In this document: positions 1 through 13,800 of the stretch, piece after piece
Layout of the letters: each line of letters opens with the position of its first letter
Position numbering within the stretch: the stretch's first letter is position 1
Assembly (NCBI RefSeq): GCF_002443255.2
Contig: NW_019211457.1
Coordinates: forward strand, 24,309,709 to 24,373,708
Length of the DNA stretch: 64,000 nt
From: Varroa destructor
Taxonomy: Eukaryota; Arthropoda; Arachnida; Mesostigmata; Varroidae
Direction of reading: 5' to 3'
Notes under the pieces: generated by a model
Told to the model about the DNA's origin: nothing
The model's input: only the letters and a program-made list of their open reading frames with translations
Databases searched by the model: none
Program-made: the position numbers and the translations under genes

Positions 1-3000
1 TACTGTCGAGTCAACATCGAAACAGACGCAGTCTGCCGCACGCCACATAGCTTTCGTCTGGGCTTCTGTTAACGATAAAGGCTGAACGGGCATTTTTCTA
101 GCAATGGCTAAGCTGTTCGTACTACTCAACGAAATCTGTCTTATCAATGAAGGCTGAAAATGACAGACGAATATTAAATTATTATTAATAGCCATTGGTG
201 CTGAATTAGTCCAAATCCCCCTGACCGCTGCGTAAGATTATGGCGCAAAACATTTGTAACGGTGTAGTAATTAGTGGTCATTACTCAAGATATAGTGACT
301 ACTCATTATCGCGTCAAAAAGTAATTCCTATTGACACTGGCTGTGGCATTGTAAAGCCCCAAAGCAGTTTGAAAGGAAAGGAGCGGATGCTTTTCTTCCA
401 GGTCTGTTTCAATTATAAATTCATTTTTTTTCTATGACTATAAACCTGTTTTTGTTCGCTTTTGTTCAGGATGCCATATAATATTAAACTATCAATGATA
501 CATTAATGTTTCCTTTATTAACATTATTCTAATTATTCTTTACTTAAATAAATTACTAGTTTACTTAAATTTAATTTTAGTAATTTAGTAATACATGCAT
601 TGAAAAACATCTACCTATTTTTTTTGTATCATTATATAACTGCATGTCAGATATAAATACAAATTTGCATTATGTTACACATTGTCCACGTTCATCACGA
701 CGAATTTCATTGTCAAGGTTGTTTACACTAGCAATTAGTTCGTCAATCAATCTATATATACATTTTTTCACCATTTACAGGAAGTCAAGCTTTTTTTTTT
801 ATTTGTTAATATGCCTACGCACGACGAGAATGGCGAGCCAAAGTGAAATTTCATTGAGCAAGGAAGAGACGTCTGCCAGTCTAGAAACTAGTTAACAATG
901 ATAATATTATTTTACCAATAAAAATGAATTTTTCATTTCTGCTAAAACATATATGCTTCTGCGCAAAGTGAAACACTTCTTATACTCTTCTATTAAACTT
1001 TAGGTGATAAAGGCAATTTGAGATGGTCAGAGCACTTGGGTGCATAGCAATTAAAATGTCCTATTTAGTCTATGATTGAACTCACCTTGCAAGATGCATA
1101 ACAGAAAACTTGTCCTCACAATACTTTGTTATCTTTAAACTCAAAATGCAAGTTATATATAGTAACTATAAACGTAAAGACTGATTACAGTAACTTCTTA
1201 TGTAAGTAGATACACTGAAATATAGCTCATTTTTAGCTCTTACTATTTAGCTATTTTTTAGTCTTGACTGCCCGCCCTTTGAGGTGTATTTTTATGTAAG
1301 GATTAGAAGCGATACTCAATACGTAAAACATGATGGATATTGTTAGCACTTTCTGGTTCTCTGTTGTGATATTGCGTAATCTATAGCTCTGTAATAGTTA
1401 ATCGGCAAATAACACATGATCCCTTTCGAGTATCAACATGTTCTGAATTCATTTGACGCACAAGTGTGTTTAGAAAAATTATCTGTAATAGGTGTAACAT
1501 CTGCTTTGACTTACGAGAACTGCATAAGCGAATCGTATGTTATAGTTTTAAAATATCTTATATATAATATCGGTGGTCCACTAGATGAGGCCACTCGAGA
1601 TTGAAATAGACGTAGATGATCTTAGTTTTTATCAGGTATCGGCCGACGATGTGGACTCGACCGAACTCTACATCAGATAGCTTCCATTGACATTGTATAC
1701 TACAGCGTCTTACCAGACAATTATGAGGTTCGTTTTAAATAGCAAACTCCGGTTGAATTTTCTTATTGTTAACGTTATCTCCGTGGCAAGAGACGAGATG
1801 TGCTCAACTGTATAACGAGATAACGTAGACAGTTCGTTCACGACTCTTCCGTTACCTAATACAAGCTAGTATTGGAGATATCCCAAATATCTGCACATGT
1901 CTATTAATCCGTATCTGTGCTGCACTATAATCAACTAATAGTCCATATATTTGTAGACCATTGCTAGAATGCAACTTACTATTTCAAATGTTGTTGATTC
2001 CTTTATTTGCTCTGTTAAACATGTAGAGGAAAGAAGCGAGCCAAAAATGTGTTGATAATTTTTGGTAAGCGATCGGCCAACCCTTTATTGACTTTCTTCG
2101 AACTTAAAATCGAAGCCCGTTTTAATTGAGATCAAAGGCCAGTTATCTTTGTACTAATTATCTGCTATCCTAATTATCAGCTGAATCTCACGTAAAGCAC
2201 AATTATTTACAGACTACGTTCAATACCACATTCATTAGTTAGATATATCAGGAACGAACCACTGACTTACTTCATCCACACTCATACAATTTTAATACGG
2301 TTAAGCCTTTTACAAGCAACCTTCATAAACGTCATTTATAATCTAGTGATAAATCATACAAGCAATTCTACAATAGATCTATGAAAACACCAGTTCGAAA
2401 GCAATTATTACCATTTTTTGAATGATATTTAACACCAATTTCCAAACCGCTACACAGCTGTTGATGCAGTGAAATTACTATCACACTCCACGAACTACAA
2501 TGACCTGTAATCTCAGTACGATCCACAAATGGCTACGTCACCTATTGATAAACAGTAAGTCACGAGATCACAGAAAAATGAAATGACTTGATCGAAACTA
2601 TTACAGCATACAATTAGACAGCGCCTTAAGTAACCCTTTCAATTAAGAGTTTTCAAACGCTGACCGTTCGTAGCAAAACATGTGAGACAGACACTGCAAT
2701 AAAAGTTCAGTGTCAACCTATATAGCCGACAAAGGTTGCCATACACTCGATCCATGATGACGTATCGTGCACAATCATAATCTTATCACAGAGATCTGGC
2801 GAGTGCCTTCCTCAGATGGTAAGATTCCCGCACCTAGGTTAGTTTCTCATATTTTCCTTTTTCTGGAAACATCGCCAGCAGAGATCAAAAAGGAAGTACG
2901 TGTTGAGCGTCCTATTGCTTTTACGTATGATAGGGTCTGGCTATGGTGAAATAGCAAAATTGCTGCAGTTTCAACCGAACGACTACTTACGGTATCAAGA

Positions 3001-6000
3001 TTCATTACAAAGTTAGTTAGGCATAACTCTTCCATAGAGATACGAACTACAACAGGCAGGATAGCACACGGTTATCGACATATTGTATGTCTATGAGTAC
3101 ACAGAGATTGTCATTATACGTGTTACCAATACGAACAAACGGTATCCGGGCCAAGTGAAATTTACAAGGCCTCAATCGCAGCTAGATCTACATAGGATAT
3201 TCCTGTTCCAAATACAGTTTCACAGTGTCACAGTGTCCCAGTAACAGCGCAATAGTAATATGCTTGCATGCTAAAGTTAAAAACACGTGGTAGTCTAGGT
3301 TCGGACTTCGGCACTTTTCGTTCGGATTTTTTTATTGCTGGGAACCAGCTAACCGTAGTAATGCCTAATGACATACATATACATATACAGTAAGCTAGAT
3401 ATGAATCGAACTAGACCCATGAAAATCGTTTGTGCACGTCATCTTTAGTTGTTTAGTAAACTGTTTCTAACTTCAATTGTTCCAAACACTTTCATATAAT
3501 ACATATCCTCTTTGAAAGCTACATCATGGAAATTTAAAAAAAAGCTCATCCTACAGAGTCATCTAGGCTATGTTCTTGGTTGGTTAATTATGTAGCTGCA
3601 ATACATACCTTAGTATAGAGCAATAGAAAAACTAATGTGAAGTAGGCAAAGGTGCACAAAGGACAGAAAAATTGCACACGATTATTGGACGCAAAGTTAG
3701 AAGAACAAATAAACAGGTAAACTCTTATCATGAAACTCGAAGGGGTCTTATTTGCCACTCTCAGTCGTCAGGATCAAACGCTTGCCAAAGGCAGCTAATT
3801 ACAGACAACACGTTTTTTACGACGATGAGGTGTTTCTTACACTTCTATGCCAAAGAATCCACAGTTTAGCGGAGGGGATATTACCTAGCTGAACGATATT
3901 TTAAGTAAGACGATCGTTGTCGGACAGTAGTGGTTTAGGGTCAAATTAACCACTATAGGCTGATGTGACGTCGATTTTAAACATTGGATGCACATATATA
4001 TGTAGTATAATTACTTATATATTAGTTATTTACTAATTGTAGGCCTAGGCGTTTTGTTGTGTGTACCTAGTTGTCGTTTATGATTTCTTGCAATCGTTTG
4101 CGTCGCTTGAAAATTTCAATCAATTTTGTCAAGTTAACCGGAACGGGAAACTTTGCCTGATAGGAGATGTTACTAAATGTTTCGAGACGAATGAAACATC
4201 GAGTCAATAAGATCGACGAACTGATTTTGTAAGTATTTACTATGAGATACAGACTACGTGTTCTTCGTATCATATTTTACCCCTAACTTACCTTTAATCT
4301 CAGCAGTAGCCGTTCGTTTCCGTACCAACGTTGCTCAAAATTACCCCATCATTATTACTGAAAGATGACTATCTGAGTAATACTATGGGAGGACCTCCAT
4401 TATTCCGAATATGAACTTGCTGCTATCGCCTTTAATAACTGGGTGATTTCAGTTCAATCTTGGAGTTCATAGTTTCCGCTAGTTAATCTATTTTTAGCGT
4501 AGCTATTTAAAATTAGCATATACGTAACTAATATTTTGTATGTGGAAAAGAGATTAAAACGTTCCGCCAAGCTGTTGGCATCAAAGGCTAAGTTACTTCA
4601 AAGATACCTTAGTCCACTTATTTCTGCTACGTACTGACGCAACCAGGCATCAAATTTTCGCTCTTGTCATCCAGTTCATTCTAAAATATTTATCGCACCT
4701 AATTGTGCTTTCCTAGAGTGAAAGTGATCGACTATAAGTAATGTCATCAGACAATTTTTCAGAAATTTTCATATTTCCAAAAATGAGACGGCAAGCGGTC
4801 ACTAGATCCTGTCTTGCCATCTGGTGATTAAGTGTTCAGTTTTAAGATTGAGGTTTAGTTCCCGTTAAGCTAGTGAACAATTTGTTAGCTCTTTTAGTTC
4901 TATAAGTTGTCGATAACAAGTCTGTTTACCTCCAAAGTTCACATTATTATTACTTATTACATTACTGTTACATGACTGCCATCGTTAGTAAGAATTTATT
5001 TTTTCGAAATAATCTTTTGTTTTTACTCCCCGCCTCTCGAAATCACGTCTTCGCAATTCATCGGTGAGAGATTCTAATGTGACGAGATATCCGAATATTC
5101 GTCCGTCTTTTTCGTCTATTTCGAACATCCTTTTTGGTAATTATAGACACTGTTGCCACGAAGTTTCGCGGGGTGTCCAAAAAACGATACCCGACTCTAT
5201 ATATCCTAGATATTTCGAACCTGTTACATGCTCACAGCACCTATGAAGACAGTCACTTGGATATTTCAGCCGAGCTTTCCTCCCACGTACTCTCCTGTTT
5301 AAAGAAGCAATTATTCTTTGTGTAGACTATGGTCTCTAGACATTTGTTTTATATTTAATGTCCGCACGTATACCTAGAAAATAAATGGAGTTTCTTGTAT
5401 ATATATATATATATCGTTTGCTCACGGCAAACGATCAGTTCGCTTCTACCGATTAATATCCATTTAACCTGTAAATTCATTTACGACTATTCCCCTTAAC
5501 AAAAACGTGATTATCGGTACCGTGATATCGATGAAGGTCTTATTGCATTTAAACAGTCCGTTTTTTGTATTGCGGCGACGATTAACCGTAAGTTTATTAT
5601 ACAGTGCGACTTTAGGCTGACTCTGAACTGTCCTGCTGTGTCGACAAATCTTCAAATTCATCTTCAATAGTGCCTGAAAGACTGCTAGGTGATCTAGCCT
5701 GATTTATCCAGAGTTACTCAACAGGTGGCAGAGCAACCATGCTAGCGGTCCTTGCCTCTCTCATCCTATTTACTTTCTCTTCCTTTTCATAGGTCTTTTG
5801 TTGCCATAATCTATACGAAATTATCTCCGCTGTACCACAGGCAACAAGCCTTTAGGAATTCTATTGGCGTTGGAAGATTCAGCTTCTTTTAGATCACTTG
5901 TTTTGATCGCAGGATAGCACACAACAAGTACCTCTAAACCTCACTATAAGTTACCTGAGTTACTTCGCTTCTGTTTTTATACCGAAATCAACCCGAATTC

Positions 6001-9000
6001 CGTTATTTTTGTGTGACATTTGAACCACCATCTGAACGAAAGAAAAATAACTTATTCAAGTATTATTAGACGACGTTTACGAATAACGCGTTTGACATCA
6101 TAGAAGCCCCAATAGTGAATGTGTAATTCACAAACAAAACTATTAGATCACGATGTTTTCCCAAATTGGGGACACGTTATTGTGTGCTTGTGACTGCGTC
6201 CAGTATCTCAATTTAGCAACAGATTTCTAAACAGCAATTTATTCGAATTGCTAGCTTGACTTCATCTAGTCTAAATTCAACCCAATATTTCGTTTCGCGC
6301 GACCTATTGAAAACTGTTCAGGTCATACTGTTATGCCATTTCGGAGCACTGCTCTCTGGGACACCCTTGTCACGAGCGGATGAAATTCCTCGAGCTTTCG
6401 TACATGAACACCTAGCTGGCTGTATCTGTTCCAGGCATTCGTACATCTAGACATCCGATACATTTAGAGGTAGTTCGGATGAGAACAAATCTGATAAAAT
6501 TGCTACTTCGCTGTTGCGAAGCGCACCGCTTTACGATGTTCATCTGGTAACTAGTATCCTAGATGTTAGGCCATGAAATACGAATGCCTTAAGAAAAAAC
6601 GCGATTATAATGAGATTAATCAGATATTTGAGGTTAGCAATTCTGAATCGTTATATGCACACTACCTTACAAAAGTCGGCGGCTGTAGCTTGTCTGATAC
6701 AAGTGCACTTGGTCTTAACGATAGCTACCAGTAGAATAACTCACTACTCCATTCGAACTCTACTTGACGACTATCTGTCTGGCCAACACCCAACAACTAC
6801 AGATTATCAAAAAACAAAATAGATTTTAGGTGTCATTGAGTTTTTTATTCATATAATAGTTGGAAAGCTATTTTATATGGAGCGAATTTATTTTTAGACA
6901 CAGAGGGACTTAGTAGAAGTTCAACTGTAATATAAATTGTTATATCGTCTGTAAACTTATTTCTGTGAAACCATATATTAAGCAAATGTCAAAGCAGTAA
7001 TCATCGTTAAAATATAGACAGGGATCAGTACGGACCGTAATGCATTTAATGCAGATTTCCGATCCAATGTATCCATTCTTATGGCTTTTTTAATAGCCCT
7101 TAAGTCGATGAAGCACAGTTACAGGTAAAAAGATATGACTTTTTACTGGTCTACACAATACAGTTTTTACCATTTGATACATTAAAAAAACGTGTTATAA
7201 GGGTGGCCAATCGATATACAAACATTATCGATCCGATTTTTCCGTTCTTGTTTTCACATTCCTTTCCGAGATTTTCCGACGCAATACAATTTAATTGCAG
7301 AGTGCCCAATTATCTTTATATCAGATACCGCAGATCCTTTTAAATATCTAATAAGCCTTTTATATTTAAAAAAAAACCGATTATTCTGCGAGAAAAACAG
7401 AGGTGTACATTGTTAACCTTGTTTACAATTCATTTCCGCATTAATTTTACAATTCGGATTATCTATTGAACGCTCTAATTACTCCAGTCGTAAAAAGATA
7501 ACCCCGCGATAATCAAGCGTGGACCACTTCGAAGCTGCAGATCTCATCACACCACAATCATTTAAATGCCTATGTATCAGCATTACTATCTCAACAGGGG
7601 CCGTTACCACGTTTGATTTTCTAGTGTGAGCAAACATTACAACCTAATGAATTATAGCGACAAGTGATGATGAATAGCATAAGCGAACCGCGTAGCTTTG
7701 ATAACGGAGCGGTACACAATATACGAGCTTAGCGCACTAATAGCACCGTGTTCATCACAGATCGCTGTTAACAAAACACAAACATAATCAAATGTTTGTA
7801 TAGAACACGGATGCTAAGTTATTATGTCTAAAATTAGCGAAATTTTTTTTCTCTGCTAGCGTCTTTTATTGTACTGCGTACCTCTTAAACATATTGTAGA
7901 TCTCTGCACAAAACGATTTCATCTCCTTCCGCCCTGACTGACGTATTTCTCGCATGTAGATGCTGGAATTGCTACAGTTGCAGAAGTTTCGTAGGTGAAC
8001 TTATAACAGAAAATGTACACTCGTTCGTGCTGCTAGTAAGAAGGTTCAGTTTCACTTTATGTATTTGGCCTCTGAAGTAAAATCCTTTGCAGAGTTTACC
8101 AATCCATCATTGATATTGTTAAAAACTTTTCAAAATACTTCAAACATTTAAGAAATTCTCGGAGTTAGAAATAATTCATTTCTTTAAAAAATCACACTTT
8201 CCAACCACACTACTTCTAGCTTTACGTACCTATTAAATAATACTTAAGATATAATAGATAGCTTACCCATTTCACCTTTCACATAGTCGAGAGGTCGCGG
8301 AGACGGTCGCAGGCTCGTACTAAGCGGTTGAAAGAGTCCGCATGTAGCAGCAGCGGCTATAGTAATTACTCTGTCTTGCTGATATTTCGCCACCTTTAGA
8401 AACTGTAGTAAGAGCACCATTCGCAAGGTGGATTGAAACACTGTACGTATGGAATGGCACAGCACTAAATTGACAATTCAGAAAAACATGCACTACTTAA
8501 ATCACAGCTGATAGAAAAAAACGATCCTCACAAACATACACACAGTAGAACAGCTGTACATCAGCTACATCAACCACAGAGAAGTAACTATACTACAGTG
8601 TTTTGTGTCTATCTTATTAACAATGTTTTAGACAACCTAGTACGGCTGATTCAGTCTCAAGAACATCCCTCGAAGCGATGGAGTATGAAACTTGAAGAAC
8701 ATTATTGCTGTGCACCATATGACTTTTATTGCCTCACGGATGTGGATAGACTGAAGTTGAGCAACAGAAAACTGAAGATGGGTGTCAATCTCTACTCAAC
8801 AAACTCTCATCGGAAGTCCTGCAAACAGATACACAGCTTGACCCAACTTACGTACCGAGTCTTCAAAGTATCTGACTGTCTTATCAGCTCTTATGTAGTC
8901 GCGCGAGTCGGCTCTAAGTCTGATTGGAACTCACTGGCTGCCTGTTTACTATGACATAGACAACAGCAGAAAATGAATCTCTTCGAGCTGCGTCTCAAGA

Positions 9001-10100
9001 GATATTGCATGAGAAAGGGCAAAAATGACGGGCTTACGGAGACACATAGCAGTTGATAGTCGAGGATGTATTATGTCGTGGAAGATCGGGGTAGCCTTTG
9101 TGGAAAGGGTTCACGTGAAAGAGGCTGCCAGAGGCCCGCGCGCGGGAACGTTTTAAATTTCGGTACAAGAGAGAGGGCATGCAAGGCCGCGAAAATCGGC
9201 TAAGATTTGAATTTCGCCCGGCTGCCAGCTGAACCGCTGTTGGTGAGAAAATGAAAGAACGACAAACAAGTGGATATCTCATACATTTGTCTGGGTCTAT
9301 ATTTAGTACTATCTGATTTGGGTAACGGTACATGTTTATTTGATATCTGTGTAGGTAATTAATACTCCGCTGTCGTTTTCCGCTGTTGTATTTTCATTTG
9401 TGTTTCTGCTATGCCGTGAATTCGTACTGATGCCAAGAGCTGTGTGAGGGTGTGCGTATGAGAAACATTGTGAGGGCGTTTGGGATAGTAACTCCGTGTA
9501 TCTTTAAAAAGGTATGGAAGAAGGCCAAGTGTACGCTGGATATTTTATAATTCGATAAATAGGTCTAGGGTATTTAATAGATGTCTATGTGATAGGTTGT
9601 GTTGTCATTTGGAAATCTAATTGCTCCTCAGAAAGCCATTGCAATATTAGAAGGAGGCAAATGTACGTCTTCGTTGCTTGCCTTTCTATAATGTTTATAT
9701 CTTAGTCAAATAACATATGCTCTATTACGATTAATCGCTTACTTGTTAGTGCCGCAGTTGCTAGCTTTCTCCACGTACTCAGTATGTATTTTCTGTAGGA
9801 CCACTTCTTTGATATACGATATACGCTTATATTTAAAAAAAAAAAAGTATCCATTTATTTTACATGACAAAGTAGAAAATGCCTAATTTCGCGCCCACTG
9901 GTTGTTGAACGTTACTCAACCCTAATAAGTTAGCTTCCGGCTCAAGCTCCATACAATTAATGTTAGCTTTTTCTTAACATACATAAATCAAGTCAATATT
10001 CAGTCTTCAATTAGCGCTGCTTAGAACTTCATTTATAACTGTTTAGACATTAAGTTAGGTCTAAGGACCCTAAGGCAGATCTTTTACAAATAGCGGTGCG
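1..10100. other. Gene-poor stretch without recognisable genes
   Basis: AT-leaning DNA with only short scattered frames, none resembling a known family. The longest (8598-8954, + strand, 118 codons, no ATG start) has no recognisable motif. Isolated GTAAG-type donors, for example near 4229 and 5590, are preceded by short open frames, but no chain of matching exons could be built. A small GC-rich patch lies at about 9120-9240. Confidence 0.5.
5398..5414. repeat. (TA)n microsatellite
   Basis: An uninterrupted 17-nt run of alternating T and A. Confidence 0.9.
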
Positions 10101-10122
10101 CTATCGAGGGCTATGGCGTGTT

Positions 10123-10875
10123 TTAAGAACCAAGATTTGGTTTGACTTGGCCAAATCCTTCAAGCTCTTTTGACGAGAGGTGTTCCCAGACAATTATGAT
10201 TCCGTTGAAAGCGCCTAGGGTCAGCTTCAATTTCGAATGACGCCAGCGATGTACGTAAACCGTTCTACTTGTGATGAGCGTGTCGAAAGCAGTACGGCGG
10301 CCTCCACGACGGAACTTCATGGCTTCTGCTTTGTCACGTTGATTAACAATCCAGCTTTATCCATGGAACACGATACCATAACGAGAGAAACCAGCATCGG
10401 CGGCGCCTAGCAACTTTCTATCCTCTGGCTTTCATCGTGTCCAATGTTGACTGGACGAACGGCTTCAGCTGGGCTATTTTATCATCAACGCTCATTGAGT
10501 TTTCTTCTAGTATCGTCGACATATTCGTATATGAGTGCCTCATAAATTGTGCTTATCAATGACGTCAAAAACTTTAGAGGCGTGCATTGCCGCTGCTACT
10601 ACTGTGAAATACCCTAGCTTCAATGTACGTCGGAGATGTCTTGGTAATCGCCCAATCAGACTTGCCTCCTCTTCGGCTAGATAAATTCGATATTTTTGAG
10701 TAACACGAGTTTTTTTTTCTATTAAAGCATAGTGGTGCTCTTGGACAGGCACATAACGCACTTTTATATTATCCCTCCAAAACCATTCGCATGTTGCCAT
10801 CCATAACAGCATGTTCATTCTAGGACACAATACACTGAATGGTCGTTTCCAGATTAACGGTCCATAGAGCCGATG
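10123..10875 (-). pseudogene. Unrecognised gene-like block in several frames, possibly a decayed gene
   Basis: Read on the minus strand, a 111-codon frame (10875-10540) has a protein-like composition rich in Trp, Tyr and charged residues (PLIWKRPFSV near its start, VFDVIDKHNL at its end). It starts just after a stop and has no ATG at its 5' edge. Downstream follow an ATG frame of 34 codons (MSTILEENSMSV...), then a frame reading LLGAADAGFSRYGIVFHG. A TAA interrupts the last, and the same frame then continues through NQRDKAEAMKFRRGGRR to a stop at 10123. The pieces are joined by stops and a frame change, which suggests either a broken gene or small exons. I do not recognise the family, and chance open frames are a real alternative. 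Confidence 0.25.
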
Positions 10876-10899
10876 CTATAACACTGAGGATTTTTCTAA

Positions 10900-13800
10900 A
10901 TACGGATGGTAGCAATAGCTTTCACATACTTGCTTACAATATGACGACCTGAAATGCCATAATGAAACAGCTACTTATGCACCTTCAGGTATTCACTATG
11001 ACATCAGTGTCTTTATATCCAACCGTCATTGCGTCGGAACGTTGGCGGGACAGTGATCTTCGTACACTTGAAGGTGAGAAAATACGCTACAGTAAAAACC
11101 TTCAGACACATGAGAAAAAGAAGACGCTTGGTTTACTATGAAATTTTGCTAGGGATCCCCTACACGTTTTGGGTTAAGCAATACAAGCTTATCTAAAAAA
11201 ATATTGTAGAATACTTCTAAATATAACAGGAGCATTATTAGATGAATTTGTAGCTTATGCCTGATTATGAACAAAACAAGTTAAAAATTTGTCTCATTTT
11301 AAACGGCCATCAAATATCGATCTAGTCACAGCTCCAATTCCGTATGTATCGTAGCATACAAAAAACTTTTGATGTTGGGGAATCGACTGGTCTGTCTATC
11401 GTAGATCACCGGACGTTTGGCTGTAGGTAAATGGCCCCGGTGGCGTTTTTTGCCTTTGTCCATTGTTCTCCGTATTTTCGAATTGATTGAACTCGTTAGT
11501 TTTGGTTACTAGCTTTTCGAGACTTGTTTTCGTTATAAACCTCTGGCAAGACGGATTTGCTACCGGATATTGCCAGAAATGAAAAACTATTCTGAGCGTC
11601 AGGAGCTGCTCGTACGCAGATATCCAAGTCAAATTTTAGGAATTCGACTGATGGCTAAAAATTCGAGTGTTATGTCACGGTCGAATTGGACAGTCTATAT
11701 TAAAAAAAACTGCATTTTTCATACGCAGCTATCACAGATGTCGTGTATAGGGATCGACTAGGCCGTGTGGATTTTCTTCTGGGTCCTGGGCAGGCAGTTA
11801 TTGTTGATGGCGGCACCTGTCGTGAAAATCGCGAACATGGCCTTCTGGAACATTTGGCCAAATTACATCGCAAGGTTTGTAGAACAAATGGTTATGTTTT
11901 TATTAGATGCGCATATTAGCCAATATATATTGTATTTGTTTACACTTGCTATGTGTTTGTTTGCTAGAAACCTACATCTCACTTTTACCATCCGCTTATG
12001 CATATAATGTATGTAAGTCACCTGTCGATAACTTGCAGTCATGCGCTCGTCAAGGTGGTTCGTCGCTACGCCACGTAATCGTTATTTCAGCAGCTCCTTC
12101 TGTCGATCTGCAGTTGCTCTGCCACCGCCTTGGATTTAATGTCTTATGCAGCTTCGAGCAAGCAACCTCAGATATCTTAGTGCACCTTCTCAAAATGCTC
12201 TGTTCCAACTCGAATAATTTCTTTCCGAAGATTACCGCCTCGTAGGAAAGCGAGCTATGTTAAACTGTATTGCTGCCATATACGGGTTATATGTGTATAG
12301 TTCAAAAAAACTATGTATAAAGTTGAAATAATAATTATCTTAGATGTCCTATGGAGTACACGCAAATTAACGTAGACTCCAAAGTGTACGCCCTATTCAG
12401 GACGACACTGTACATGCGTCCAAAACACTCCCAAAATTCAGGACTTTCAACCTGTTGCGTAACGTACAAGCCCATAATGTACAGCGGTTCGATATAGACT
12501 AGTAAGAAGGTGTTGATAGTACTAAGGCTGAATTTTGTCAGCAACAAAATCGATCCGTAGTAAATTATCGAATTACATATGACTGCGGTGAAATTCCATC
12601 GGAAAACTTGATTTTGTGGATACTCAATGTATGATGTGTGAATGTGATAGTACGTTTATGGATGATCTGAGTGTGAGACGAAGCTGGCAGATTTAAATTT
12701 GGCAATGATTTTGAGAAGTACCAAGCTGCATTTTCACATTCTTTATTTGTACAAATGTGACATCGTTCAAGATGTAAAATTTAATTCTTTTTTGTTGTCT
12801 GGGACGGAACTTTATTGGTTTTATGTGGACCTATTTTGTGGGAGCTCATTTTAAATTGGGAAGACCACTCTGTTCAAGTTTTTTTTCTCTACGTTTTGTA
12901 ATGTTACACATATGTTACTCGCTCTGTTTAATATAATTTATTACAGGTGTTTTGTGTCCATGGTGAATAAGAGTTATCAAACGTAGCAATTTCATTTGGT
13001 GTTATTGTACACAAAAATACTGAAAATCTATTTGAGCTTACTTTCAATTAAGTAGGACTAAATATAATTATCATAAACGGAACCCGAATAAATAGTTGAA
13101 CAATGAGGCCCAATCTGATACACAGAAAAGTATAACTGTTACAAATTTCTGAAGGACAACATTTAACTGTATGTAAACATTGAGTAATTAATAATAATAA
13201 TATCGAAAACGGTAAATCCATCTGTGGGCCTAAAATCGTTCTACTACTTCTTTGGTTTTTCTTCTATCAATTTCTCCATTAATTCGATCATACTTTTTAT
13301 GCCGGCAACTTTTGTCAAGTAGTGAGGTACATACTGAATTAAAATGAAACTCAATTCTCAATGAGAAACTCAAGTCTGCAAATCAGTGAATTTCCTCTCA
13401 CTCTCCTACTATATATTATAAAAGACGTTATTATTATAAATCGAGCAGGAACAAACTAATAATGGAAAACAAACCGTGTGTGAAATGAATACTGATTTAT
13501 TGAAACATTTTTCCGTCGGTAGAGTTGATACTATACAAGTACTTTATACAGAAGAGAAACTCCGGCAACGTAACCTGGCCCGAACGAACGGAAAAATGTG
13601 AAGGCGATCCTGAAGAAGCGAGATATCGCTTGATTATTCTGTTCCACCCATGTTGTTTTCGTCCAGGAACCAGAATGTGATCGTTGTCGATAAACGCCCA
13701 ATGTGTTTATTTATATTTATGTACTTATTATTAATAATATTACCAATATTATCTTTATGTATATCATTATGTACAAAACACAGCTGATAGTTGATCTCTC

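Noticed and set aside
4166..4340. Two exon-like pieces on opposite strands, each ending at a GTAAGT-type donor
   Set aside because: They cannot both be real, no partner exons were found, and about thirty GTAAGT sites are expected by chance on the two strands.
5464..5667. Overlapping open frames on both strands with a GTAAGTTTA donor
   Set aside because: Both strands read as plausible protein in codon-matched registers, showing how easily chance gives such patterns here.
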